DNA of 64,000 nt, from contig JACOTM010000035.1 of assembly GCA_016178305.1 (NCBI GenBank), positions 56,673 to 120,672 on the forward strand, given 5' to 3'. The notes beneath the pieces were generated by a model. That model saw only the letters and a list, made by a program, of their open reading frames with translations, was not told the origin of the DNA and made no database searches. Shown here one piece after another: positions 8,793-16,854 of this stretch. This DNA is from Flavobacteriia bacterium. Its GTDB lineage: Bacteria > Bacteroidota > Bacteroidia > Flavobacteriales_D > Crocinitomicaceae. Each line of letters begins with the position of its first letter. The first letter of the stretch is position 1. The position numbers and the translations under genes were made by a program.

Positions 8793-8813
8793 GTCGCAAT
8801 CGCAATTGCGACC
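8792..8813. repeat. Hairpin repeat after hisF
   Basis: GGTCGCAAT (8792-8800) and ATTGCGACC (8805-8813) form a perfect 9-bp stem with a CGCA loop, starting in the last base of the hisF stop codon. It resembles the palindrome after hisG (GAATTGCAATTC core) in size, placement at a stop codon and an AATTGC centre. Both are inside the operon and lack U-tracts. Confidence 0.7.
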
Positions 8814-8840
8814 AGAATATTCGAAAATAAACAATATAAA

Positions 8841-9425
8841 ATGAACATAAATTTCAATAAAAACAATGACGGATTAATTCCCGTGATAATCCAAGATAAT
8901 TTAACATTAGAAGTCTTAATGTTAGGATACATGAATGAAGAAGCATTTGAAAAAACAAAAAGCGAAGGAAAAGTTACATTTTTTAGTAGAACAAAAAATC
9001 GTTTATGGACAAAAGGAGAAGAATCAGGTAATTTTTTAAATGTGGTTACAATCGAGCAAGATTGTGATAACGATACCTTATTGATAAAAGTGAATCCAGT
9101 AGGACCGACTTGTCACCGAGGAACTGTGAATTGCTTTGAAAATGAACAAATAAAAGGTTTTTTGTATAAATTAGAATCTAAAATAAGTGATAGAATTGAT
9201 TCAAATGATCCAAAATCATATACAAATGAATTGTATCGAAAAGGTATCAATAAAGTAGCTCAGAAAGTTGGGGAAGAAGCGGTTGAATTAGTAATAGAAG
9301 CAAAAGATAACAATGATGATCTGTTCAAAAACGAAGCTGCTGATTTAATGTATCATTTTTTAATTTTACTTAAAGCAAAAAACTTCAAGCTTCAAGACAT
9401 AGAACAAGTTCTAAGAGAAAGATAA
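8841..9425 (+). CDS. hisIE: Bifunctional phosphoribosyl-AMP cyclohydrolase / phosphoribosyl-ATP pyrophosphatase
   Basis: A fused enzyme of 194 residues for steps two and three. The N-terminal HisI part (1-110) has the zinc-ligand cluster QDCDNDT and the cysteine in GPTCHRGTVNCF, plus SRTKNRLWTKGEESG. The C-terminal HisE part (about 112-194) carries the acidic metal-binding KVGEEAVELVIEAK. It is the last gene of the operon and completes all ten reactions from PRPP to histidine. An intrinsic terminator follows 8 nt after the stop. Confidence 0.97.
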   Translation: MNINFNKNNDGLIPVIIQDNLTLEVLMLGYMNEEAFEKTKSEGKVTFFSRTKNRLWTKGEESGNFLNVVTIEQDCDNDTLLIKVNPVGPTCHRGTVNCFENEQIKGFLYKLESKISDRIDSNDPKSYTNELYRKGINKVAQKVGEEAVELVIEAKDNNDDLFKNEAADLMYHFLILLKAKNFKLQDIEQVLRER

Positions 9426-9432
9426 ATAAAAA

Positions 9433-9460
9433 AGTCCTCCCAAGAGGACTCTTTTATTCT
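9433..9460. terminator. Terminator at the end of the his operon
   Basis: AGTCCTC (9433-9439) and GAGGACT (9444-9450) form a perfect 7-bp stem with a CCAA loop, flanked by A-runs on the left and CTTTTATT on the right. It can serve the his operon and, in the other direction, the small minus-strand gene at 9496-9705. TCTAA-ATATCTAA repeats (9457-9495) follow. Confidence 0.85.
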
Positions 9461-9495
9461 AAACATCTAAGTATCTAACATCTAAATATCTAAAA

Positions 9496-9705
9496 TTAAT
9501 GAATCTTAGGTAATACCTTATGAATTTTAATTTTATGAGTTATAAAATCAGTGTCTAATTTTGCATACCAATCAATTACTTTTTTTTCAGCACTTTCAAT
9601 ATCTTGAGCTTCTACTAATGCAACTGTGTTGTAATGAATATCTTTATCTGTGTTAATCCAATCTTCGTGAACGCTGATTGAGACTGTAAAATCCTTATGT
9701 GTCAT
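9496..9705 (-). CDS. Small conserved-looking hypothetical protein
   Basis: 69 residues, no signal peptide and no recognisable motif; mixed composition with AL-VEAQDIESAEKKVIDWY in the middle, which suggests a small alpha/beta fold similar in style to short sensor or ligand-binding domains. It stands alone between the his terminator and a lipoprotein gene facing away, and no other frame explains the region. The AT-rich 120 nt upstream hold the divergent start. I do not recognise the family. Confidence 0.65.
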   Translation of the reverse strand: MTHKDFTVSISVHEDWINTDKDIHYNTVALVEAQDIESAEKKVIDWYAKLDTDFITHKIKIHKVLPKIH

Positions 9706-9793
9706 TTCTACTTAATTTTTAAGTGTAAAAATAATATTTTATTTGTTTACTTCTCAAAATTGCCAACTATATTTAATTCTAAAAAATTGGTAT

Positions 9794-9801
9794 TATATTT
9801 G
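9794..9801 (+). promoter_or_regulatory. -7 promoter box for the lipoprotein/elbB pair
   Basis: TATATTTG matches TAnnTTTG and lies 24 nt before the lipoprotein start at 9826. No convincing TTG -33 element lies at the usual distance. Confidence 0.45.
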
Positions 9802-9825
9802 AGATTGATACAATAAACACAAATT

Positions 9826-10260
9826 ATGAAATCATTATTTTTATTCAGTATTCTATTGTTAACTTTAAGTTGTGCGACAAAAAAAGAATCAATATCATCA
9901 GATTATCCAAAAGAACCAGAATTGAAAGCAATCATAGGCGATATTTCAACGAAGTCTGAACCAATAAAAATTGATTCAGTTGAAATAAAAGGAAACAAGA
10001 TGATAATTTCAGTTACATACACTGGAGGATGTGGAAACCATATTTTTGAATTAATTGGAAGTCCGAATATAGCTAAATCAATGCCTCCAATCAGAGCAAT
10101 TAAATTGATTCATAAATCCGAAAATGACAATTGTAAATCATTAATTACGAGAAAACTTCACTTTGATATTTCCGAATTAGCTTACAAGAAAGACAATGGA
10201 AGTGAAATATACTTAACCTTAGAAGGTGTTAAAGAAAAAATGAGCTATCTATTTGAATAA
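9826..10260 (+). CDS. Putative lipoprotein of unknown function
   Basis: 144 residues with a lipoprotein signal peptide, a hydrophobic run ending in LTLSC (Cys at about 16), so it should be lipid-anchored in the envelope. The mature part has three Cys (YTGGCGNHIFELIG and ENDNCKSL), and the GGCGNH stretch is the most striking segment. It precedes elbB by 20 nt, so the two may be cotranscribed, but no functional link is known. The family is not recognised with certainty. Confidence 0.8.
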   Translation: MKSLFLFSILLLTLSCATKKESISSDYPKEPELKAIIGDISTKSEPIKIDSVEIKGNKMIISVTYTGGCGNHIFELIGSPNIAKSMPPIRAIKLIHKSENDNCKSLITRKLHFDISELAYKKDNGSEIYLTLEGVKEKMSYLFE

Positions 10261-10280
10261 AATTAAATAATAAATAAAAA

Positions 10281-10964
10281 ATGAGAATTGGTATTTTACT
10301 ATCTGGCTGTGGTGTATATGACGGTGTAGAAATTCAAGAAGCTGTATTAGCAATGTTAGCTTTAGATGAAATAGGTGCAGAATATATTTGCATTTCAATA
10401 GATGCGGTACAACATCATGTAATTAATCACATAACGGGAAGTGAGATGCCTGAACAACGTAATATGATGATTGAATCAGCTCGTATTGCAAGAGGAAACA
10501 TTAAAGAAATCAAAACAATACAACCCGCAGATATTGATGGATTAATAATACCAGGCGGATTTGGAAGCGCTAAAAACTTCACTAAATGGGCTTTTGAAGG
10601 TCCTAATGGCACAATACTACCTGAAGTGAAATTATTATTAGTCAACCTCATTAATGTAGGGAAACCAATATTAGCATTATGCGTAAGTCCTATCGTTATA
10701 GCAAAAGCACTTGAAGGTTCCTCAATTCATTCAAAAATGACTATTGGCACAACAGCTTCAGCTTCTCCTTATGATATTGCTGGAATGTCAGATGATTTAA
10801 CAAAAGCAGGAGTAGAAACAACTATGAAAGACATAAAGGAGATTGAAATAGATAAAGTAAATCGAATTATTTCTGCTCCGTGTTATATGATGGAAGCTAC
10901 AATTAATGATATTCGAAAAAATATTCGATCGGGAGTTGAAGCTTTAAGAGACTTAATTGAATGA
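10281..10964 (+). CDS. elbB: ElbB-like glyoxalase of the DJ-1/PfpI superfamily
   Basis: 227 residues closely following the E. coli ElbB pattern: GILLSGCGVYDGVEIQEAVL at the N-terminus, INHITGSEMPEQRN, RIARGNIKEI, the PGGFGSAKN glutamine-amidotransferase-like loop and the cysteine in LALCVSP as candidate nucleophile. ElbB was first linked to isoprenoid synthesis and has glyoxalase activity in vitro; its physiological role is unsettled. Cytoplasmic. It follows the lipoprotein gene closely. Confidence 0.92.
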   Translation: MRIGILLSGCGVYDGVEIQEAVLAMLALDEIGAEYICISIDAVQHHVINHITGSEMPEQRNMMIESARIARGNIKEIKTIQPADIDGLIIPGGFGSAKNFTKWAFEGPNGTILPEVKLLLVNLINVGKPILALCVSPIVIAKALEGSSIHSKMTIGTTASASPYDIAGMSDDLTKAGVETTMKDIKEIEIDKVNRIISAPCYMMEATINDIRKNIRSGVEALRDLIE

Positions 10965-11170
10965 TAACAAAGAACATAGAAAAAGAAGCGGTCATAATTT
11001 TTAAAATTTAGATTCAAAAGAGATTCTTAGTTTGATGCTTTAACATTTATCTTTCGAAAAGAGATCTGAACTAGCTCATTATTAATGAATTTTGAACATA
11101 GAATTAGAGAATTGTTAACAATTTCAAACCAATAGTGTGTAAAATTCTTTATAAATCTCAAAAAAAATCT

Positions 11171-11178
11171 TACGTTTG
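11171..11178 (+). promoter_or_regulatory. -7 promoter box of pckA; decides the start codon
   Basis: TACGTTTG matches TAnnTTTG. Transcription would begin near 11184, downstream of the ATG at 11135 and upstream of the ATG at 11216. This supports the shorter reading frame for pckA. No clear -33 TTG is present. Confidence 0.55.
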
Positions 11179-11215
11179 CGCCCAGAATCAAAGCGAAAGC
11201 TCAAAAAAAAAAAGT

Positions 11216-12826
11216 ATGGACATTTTTGGAAAAAAAGGGAAACATTCTGATTTAAAGCAATCAATAGGATTGGAAGGATTAGAAAACGAATTTTGGAATC
11301 TGACACCTGCTGAATTAGTAGAAGATACTATTTTAAACGGACAAGGGATGCTTACAGACACTGGAGCAATTGCTATTGAAACAGGGGAATTCACGGGCCG
11401 TTCACCAAAAGACCGTTTCGTTGTTTGTGATGAAAAAACTGAAAATTCAGTTTGGTGGGGAGATGTTAATATCAAATTTACACCTGAGAAATTTGAGGCT
11501 CTTTATGGGAAAATGAAAGAATATTTAAAAGGTAAAGATGTTTACATCCGTGATTCTTACGCGTGTGCTGATCAAAATTTCCGATTGAATATTCGTGTTA
11601 TTACTGAAACTCCATGGGCAAATCAATTTGCTTACAATATGTTTTTACGCCCAACTGAAGCGGAATTGGAAGATTTCCAACCAGAATGGCATATCGTATG
11701 TGCTCCTGAATTCATGGCTGTAGCTGATGAAGATGGTACACGTCAACACAACTTCGCTATCTTGAATTTCACTAAAAAAATGATTATTATTGGGGGAACA
11801 GGATACACTGGAGAGGTTAAAAAAGGAATTTTCTCCGTTTTAAACTATATCCTGCCACACGAGAAAAATGTTTTATCAATGCATTGTTCTGCAAACATTG
11901 GTGAAGATGGCGATACAGCTGTTTTCTTTGGTCTTTCCGGAACAGGAAAAACAACTTTATCTTCTGACCCAAACAGACGTTTAATAGGAGATGATGAACA
12001 CGGTTGGTCAGACAACTCTGTATTCAATTTTGAAGGTGGTTGTTATGCTAAAACAATTGATTTATCCAGAGAAAAAGAACCTCAAATTTATGATGCAATT
12101 AAATTTGGAGCTATTTTAGAAAATATCGCTTTTGTTGAAGGTACTTCTACTCCTGATTATGAAGATTGTTCAATTACTGAAAACACACGTGTTTCTTATC
12201 CAATCTACCACATTGATAACATCGCTATTCCTTCAATTGGAACTTCTCCAAAAAATATATTCTTTTTAACTGCAGATGCTTTTGGTGTGTTACCTCCAAT
12301 CTCTAAATTGACAAAAGAACAAGCAATGTACCATTTCATGTCAGGTTACACTGCAAAAGTAGCTGGTACTGAAGTAGGAATTACTGAGCCAACTACAACT
12401 TTTTCAGCTTGTTTTGGTAAAGCCTTTTTACCGTTACACCCTGCGAAATATGCTAAATTGTTAGGTGAAAAATTAGAAGGTACAAACATCAACGTGTGGT
12501 TAATCAATACAGGTTGGTCTGGAGGTTCTTATGGGGTTGGTAGTAGAATGAAATTATCTTACACTCGTTCTATGATTACTGCTGCATTAACTGGAAAATT
12601 AAACGATGTAAAATTTGATACATTACCAGTTTTTGATTTGGCTTTTCCAACAGAATGTCCTGAAGTTCCTTCTGAAATATTAAACCCTCGTTCAACTTGG
12701 GCTGATAAAGAAGCTTATGATCAAACAGCTACTAATTTAGCGGGACAATTTGTAAAAAATTTCGAACAATACGCTGCGGAAACAAGTCAAGATATCTTAG
12801 CTGCTGCTCCAAAAGTAATGGCATAA
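11216..12826 (+). CDS. pckA: Phosphoenolpyruvate carboxykinase (ATP)
   Basis: Converts oxaloacetate and ATP to phosphoenolpyruvate, CO2 and ADP; the key gluconeogenic enzyme. With the start at 11216 the protein is 536 residues, the normal size. The frame extends upstream to 11135, but that part contains the promoter. Visible motifs are TGRSPKDRFVV, the P-loop GLSGTGKTTLSSD beginning at residue 239, the metal/nucleotide motif LIGDDEHGWSD, and the substrate Arg in ENTRVSYP. It has its own promoter and a strong terminator (12846-12880), so it is monocistronic. Confidence 0.97.
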   Translation: MDIFGKKGKHSDLKQSIGLEGLENEFWNLTPAELVEDTILNGQGMLTDTGAIAIETGEFTGRSPKDRFVVCDEKTENSVWWGDVNIKFTPEKFEALYGKMKEYLKGKDVYIRDSYACADQNFRLNIRVITETPWANQFAYNMFLRPTEAELEDFQPEWHIVCAPEFMAVADEDGTRQHNFAILNFTKKMIIIGGTGYTGEVKKGIFSVLNYILPHEKNVLSMHCSANIGEDGDTAVFFGLSGTGKTTLSSDPNRRLIGDDEHGWSDNSVFNFEGGCYAKTIDLSREKEPQIYDAIKFGAILENIAFVEGTSTPDYEDCSITENTRVSYPIYHIDNIAIPSIGTSPKNIFFLTADAFGVLPPISKLTKEQAMYHFMSGYTAKVAGTEVGITEPTTTFSACFGKAFLPLHPAKYAKLLGEKLEGTNINVWLINTGWSGGSYGVGSRMKLSYTRSMITAALTGKLNDVKFDTLPVFDLAFPTECPEVPSEILNPRSTWADKEAYDQTATNLAGQFVKNFEQYAAETSQDILAAAPKVMA

Positions 12827-12845
12827 AAAATAATATAATTAGAAG

Positions 12846-12880
12846 AAAGAGCGTAAATAAATTGTTTACGCTCTTTTTAT
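12846..12880. terminator. Bidirectional terminator between pckA and the MORN gene
   Basis: AAAGAGCGTAAA (12846-12857) pairs perfectly with TTTACGCTCTTT (12865-12876) around a 7-nt loop, followed by TTAT. The A-run on the left gives U-rich RNA for the convergent MORN-repeat gene, whose stop is at 12895. Confidence 0.88.
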
Positions 12881-12894
12881 ATCGAGCTATATTT

Positions 12895-15552
12895 TTAGTA
12901 AATTTCTCTCAAATAAAACCCCTTCTTATCGCTTCTTAACTTAAGAAAACCTAATCGTGAATATTCTTTTAATTTCACAAGTATCCCTTCGCATGAATAT
13001 TCAGCCTGAAATTGTATTTTCCCATTCTCATAATAATATGTATTTAGACCTATAAAATGACTATTCTCAAAATTTTGTTCTTTATTTAATTTCCCATTTT
13101 CAAAATATTCCAATCTTTTTACAATCACAAATGAATTAATAGCTTCTTCGTCTTGAAAATCATCTGAAACAATACTTTTCTCATACGTTTTTAATTGCTC
13201 ATTTGAAAAATAAATTTTCATTTCTATTTCATTCTTTTTCCTTTTACTTGACGAATATAATTTCCCATTTTCAAAATAAACTTCAATATTCAAAGTTGCT
13301 TTTCCTTTTTCAAATTCAATAACTTTTTGCAATTTACCCTCTTCATAATAAAACTGTTTCCCATTCAGAAGATTATTTTTATACATTTCCTTTGCACTCA
13401 ACGATCCATCTATCAAATAAGTTAATTTTTCACCTTCCACCTTTCCATTCACATATTTTAATTTAATAAACGGATTTCCATTTTCAAAATTATGAATCAT
13501 CTCTCCTTCTAATAAACCTGTTCTATAATTACACGATTTTAAACATTTCCCTGTAGTATAATATTCAAAATATTCCCCCTCCAATTCACCATTAAAATAA
13601 TTTGAATAAATATTAATTCCTCCATTTTTATAATATCGAATTGATTCTCCATTTAAACTTCCTCTTTTATAATTATTCGGAAGTATATTTGAATGAGATA
13701 TAGCATCACAATTTGTTGGATCGTATTTATAATAATGAATGAGTTCCTTCAATTCTCCATCGTCATAATATGTCCGTTCTTCTACCACTAAATTGATTAA
13801 TTTACGTTCTTGATATTTGTTACAATTCGAATAATACGACACCATATCATCCAACAAAACTCCTTTTCTATAATTTTCTATTAATGAAATTTCTCCATTT
13901 TGATGATACAATGTGTGACAACCATTTCTCACACCATTCTGGTATTCAAATGATTCTTTTATAACCCCATTCAAATTATAATATTTAGCAATACCATTCA
14001 ATCGATCGTTTAAATAAATTTCATTTTCTAAAACAAGATTAGAAGACGAATATGTAATAAATTGACCTTCTTTTTTTCCATTTACATATTTTTTAGCACA
14101 TTTTATTTGTCCGTTTTCATAATATTCAGTACATAAGCCATGAAGACCTTTATTGTTCGAAGTATATCTACGCTTTAATTTCCCATTTTCATAATAAGCG
14201 ATGTTACTTACTTCAATATTTCGAACAAAAATTGTTTTCCCCTTTAAATTTCCATTATCATAAAACTCATTAACCTGATAATGATCCACCGAACTGTATT
14301 TACGTTCTTTAGACAATTGACCTGTGTAATAAAATTCAGAATAATCACCTAAGAGCTTATTATTTTGATAGCGTTTTACTGATTTCAATTGACCATTATC
14401 ATGATATATTTCCAGTTTAAAAAATCCTTTTAAATCTTTCGCTGTACGATGTTCAATTAGTTGACCATTTGAATTATAATAAAAATATTCCCCTACTTCA
14501 ATTTCGTAATTTAAATAATGAATTATTTTAATTTGACCATTTCGATAATATAAAATCTCTTTCCTAATTCCATGAATATCTTTTTGAAAAATTTCTTGTT
14601 CCAACGATCCTTCGATATAATATTTTTTACGATATATTTCTTTTCCATTTTGATACGAAAAGATTTGATTTATTTCCCCAGAAGTATAATAATGTGTAAA
14701 TTCCCCTTCCAATTTTCCATTTATATAATGTCCTTCATACCTCGGATTTCCATATTCGTTTGCTTCTAGATATTCGCCTTCATACACACCATTTATCACA
14801 GTATAAAAACCTATTAATTTTCCATTTTCGGAATATGTCTCACTTCTCCCTTCTACTTTTCCATTTCGATAGACCGCAGTTCGAAAAATTTTACCAGAAA
14901 TATAAAACGATTGACTTTTCCCTGATTTAACACCTGAATCATAAGCTATTACCTCTTTAACATTTCCATTATGATAATACAATTTTTCTAATCCATCTAT
15001 TTTTCCTTGATTATAAAACCCTGTTTTTTGAATTTTACCATTCTCAAAATATTCATTATACATTCCAATTGGAATTGAATTTCTATATTTCCGTTCACTT
15101 GAAATCTTGCCATTTTGATGATAACATATCGCTTCGTCTTCGAGTAAACCATTTATGTAATTTAACTGACAACAAACTGTACCATTTTCATAAAAAGATT
15201 TATCACTTCCATTTTTTATACCATTTTTATACGTTTCAATTTTTCTAAAATTCCCATTCTCATAAAACAAATGAAATTCACCATCTTTATTTCCATGTAT
15301 ATATTTTACTTCCGATTTAATTTTACAAGCATTAAAATAATAAATTTCATTGCCATGCTTCAATCCATTAACATAATTTATTCTTCCTAAAACAACCTTC
15401 GAGTATGAATAAGCAATCCATTCACCTTCTCTTTTTCCGTTAATTATTTGTCCTTTTTCTTCTTTAATCTTTTGTGAAAAATCATCTTGAGAATAACTAA
15501 AAAATATAATCTGACATATACACAACAGTAATAATTTGATTTTCATAAGCAT
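12895..15552 (-). CDS. Very large exported MORN-type repeat protein (YwqK-antitoxin-like)
   Basis: 885 residues with an N-terminal signal peptide (KIKLLLLCICQIIFFSYSQ). The rest is some three dozen copies of a roughly 22-residue unit of the form YYENGKLK-x-YxNG-x-x-G, the MORN_2 type that is also the basis of YwqK-like antitoxin annotations. Such solenoids are common in Bacteroidota, but several hundred residues is usual. No catalytic domain or T9SS C-terminal sorting domain is evident. It is probably periplasmic or at the surface, acting in binding. The start may be Met1 or Met3. It stands alone between terminators and divergent pdhA. Confidence 0.85.
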   Translation of the reverse strand: MLMKIKLLLLCICQIIFFSYSQDDFSQKIKEEKGQIINGKREGEWIAYSYSKVVLGRINYVNGLKHGNEIYYFNACKIKSEVKYIHGNKDGEFHLFYENGNFRKIETYKNGIKNGSDKSFYENGTVCCQLNYINGLLEDEAICYHQNGKISSERKYRNSIPIGMYNEYFENGKIQKTGFYNQGKIDGLEKLYYHNGNVKEVIAYDSGVKSGKSQSFYISGKIFRTAVYRNGKVEGRSETYSENGKLIGFYTVINGVYEGEYLEANEYGNPRYEGHYINGKLEGEFTHYYTSGEINQIFSYQNGKEIYRKKYYIEGSLEQEIFQKDIHGIRKEILYYRNGQIKIIHYLNYEIEVGEYFYYNSNGQLIEHRTAKDLKGFFKLEIYHDNGQLKSVKRYQNNKLLGDYSEFYYTGQLSKERKYSSVDHYQVNEFYDNGNLKGKTIFVRNIEVSNIAYYENGKLKRRYTSNNKGLHGLCTEYYENGQIKCAKKYVNGKKEGQFITYSSSNLVLENEIYLNDRLNGIAKYYNLNGVIKESFEYQNGVRNGCHTLYHQNGEISLIENYRKGVLLDDMVSYYSNCNKYQERKLINLVVEERTYYDDGELKELIHYYKYDPTNCDAISHSNILPNNYKRGSLNGESIRYYKNGGINIYSNYFNGELEGEYFEYYTTGKCLKSCNYRTGLLEGEMIHNFENGNPFIKLKYVNGKVEGEKLTYLIDGSLSAKEMYKNNLLNGKQFYYEEGKLQKVIEFEKGKATLNIEVYFENGKLYSSSKRKKNEIEMKIYFSNEQLKTYEKSIVSDDFQDEEAINSFVIVKRLEYFENGKLNKEQNFENSHFIGLNTYYYENGKIQFQAEYSCEGILVKLKEYSRLGFLKLRSDKKGFYLREIY

Positions 15553-15747
15553 AATCTTTAACCGATAACGATTGATTATCGAATGGTTACATAGGGCATT
15601 TAGACCGATTAAATTTCCCTATTATTTGAATAACAGAATATATTATTTCTATTTTCTATTTCAAGAATCCAACAATAAATTGAATTAATTAACAAATCGT
15701 ATTGCATAAATAGTAATAATTGATAGGAATATATATCTAGATTTCGT

Positions 15748-15755
15748 TACATTTG
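15748..15755 (+). promoter_or_regulatory. -7 promoter box of pdhA
   Basis: TACATTTG matches TAnnTTTG, 25 nt upstream of the pdhA ATG at 15781. A TTG at 15720-15722 is 25 nt further up, slightly wider than the usual -33 spacing. Confidence 0.55.
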
Positions 15756-15780
15756 CAGTTCGATATTTAAATGCAAAAAT

Positions 15781-16836
15781 ATGGCCGTAAAAACTACGAA
15801 AGCACCAGTAAAAGCAACTACTAAAAAAGTTGCAACAGCTGGAAAAACGAAGTTTTCAAAAGAAACTTATATTAAATGGTACAAAGACATGTTGTTAATT
15901 CGAAAATTCGAAGAGAAAACAGGACAGTTGTACATTCAACAAAAGTTTGGAGGTTTTTGCCATTTATACATTGGACAAGAAGCCGTAGTGGCAGGTACCG
16001 TAAGTGCTTGTAAACCGAGTGATAAACACATGACTGCGTATCGTGACCACGGACATCCATTAGCTTTAGGGTCAGACCCAAGAGTATTAATGGCTGAGTT
16101 ATATGGTCGTTCTACAGGTTGTTCAAAAGGAAAAGGTGGTTCAATGCATTTCTTTGACAAAGAAAAAAACTTTATGGGCGGACATGGAATCGTTGGTGCT
16201 CAAATAGCAATGGGGGCAGGTGTTGCTTTCGCAGAGAAATATGCAGGAACAGATAATGTTGCCTTTGTTTCTATGGGAGACGGTGCTGTTCGTCAAGGTG
16301 CTTTACATGAAACTTTCAATATGGCTGCAAATTGGAAATTACCTGTAATCTTTATCATTGAGAACAACGGCTATGCAATGGGGACATCAATTGAAAGAAC
16401 GACTAACGTTCACGATTTATCAAAAATAGGTTTATCTTATGAAATGCCCTCCAAAGCAGTTAACGGAATGTCACCAGAGGCCGTTCATGAAGCAATTGCT
16501 GAAGCTTGTGAAAGAGCTAGAAGAGGTGATGGGCCAACTTTATTAGATATTAGAACATACAGATACAAAGGACATTCGATGTCTGACCCTCAAAAATACA
16601 GAACAAAAGAGGAAGTAGCTGAATACATGGAAAAAGATCCGATTGAACATTGTTTAAAAGTGATCAAAGAAAATAAATGGTTATCTGAAAAAGAAGTTCA
16701 AGAAATTGAAGCTTGGGTAAAAAAAGAAGTTGAGGAATCTGTTGAATTTGCTGAAAACTCACCTTACCCAGAAGCTCATGAATTATACGAAGACGTATAT
16801 GTTGAGCCAAATTATCCATTTATTAAAGAATATTAA
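15781..16836 (+). CDS. pdhA: Pyruvate dehydrogenase E1 component, alpha subunit
   Basis: Thiamine-diphosphate-dependent decarboxylation of pyruvate, first step of the pyruvate dehydrogenase complex. After a lysine- and threonine-rich tail of about 22 residues comes the E1-alpha fold. The ThDP motif GDGAVRQGALHE...IENNGYAMGT is intact, as are the FCHLYIGQEA and TYRYKGHSMSDP segments. 351 residues. The E2 gene follows after 18 nt, whereas E1-beta is not in the window, a split arrangement familiar in Bacteroidota. Confidence 0.96.
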   Translation: MAVKTTKAPVKATTKKVATAGKTKFSKETYIKWYKDMLLIRKFEEKTGQLYIQQKFGGFCHLYIGQEAVVAGTVSACKPSDKHMTAYRDHGHPLALGSDPRVLMAELYGRSTGCSKGKGGSMHFFDKEKNFMGGHGIVGAQIAMGAGVAFAEKYAGTDNVAFVSMGDGAVRQGALHETFNMAANWKLPVIFIIENNGYAMGTSIERTTNVHDLSKIGLSYEMPSKAVNGMSPEAVHEAIAEACERARRGDGPTLLDIRTYRYKGHSMSDPQKYRTKEEVAEYMEKDPIEHCLKVIKENKWLSEKEVQEIEAWVKKEVEESVEFAENSPYPEAHELYEDVYVEPNYPFIKEY

Positions 16837-16854
16837 TCTTAAGAAATAAAAACA

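Noticed and set aside
11135..11215. N-terminal 27 codons of the extended pckA frame
   Set aside because: The -7 box TACGTTTG (11171-11178) lies inside, so transcription starts after 11135; the residues are unconserved.
12895..15552. Repeat array that could be mistaken for CRISPR or tandem DNA repeats
   Set aside because: The repeats are protein-level (MORN units) with varied DNA and no constant spacer length.
15556..15590. CGATAA...TTATCG inverted repeat near the MORN gene start
   Set aside because: Only six base pairs in AT-rich DNA; no supporting promoter or terminator signal.
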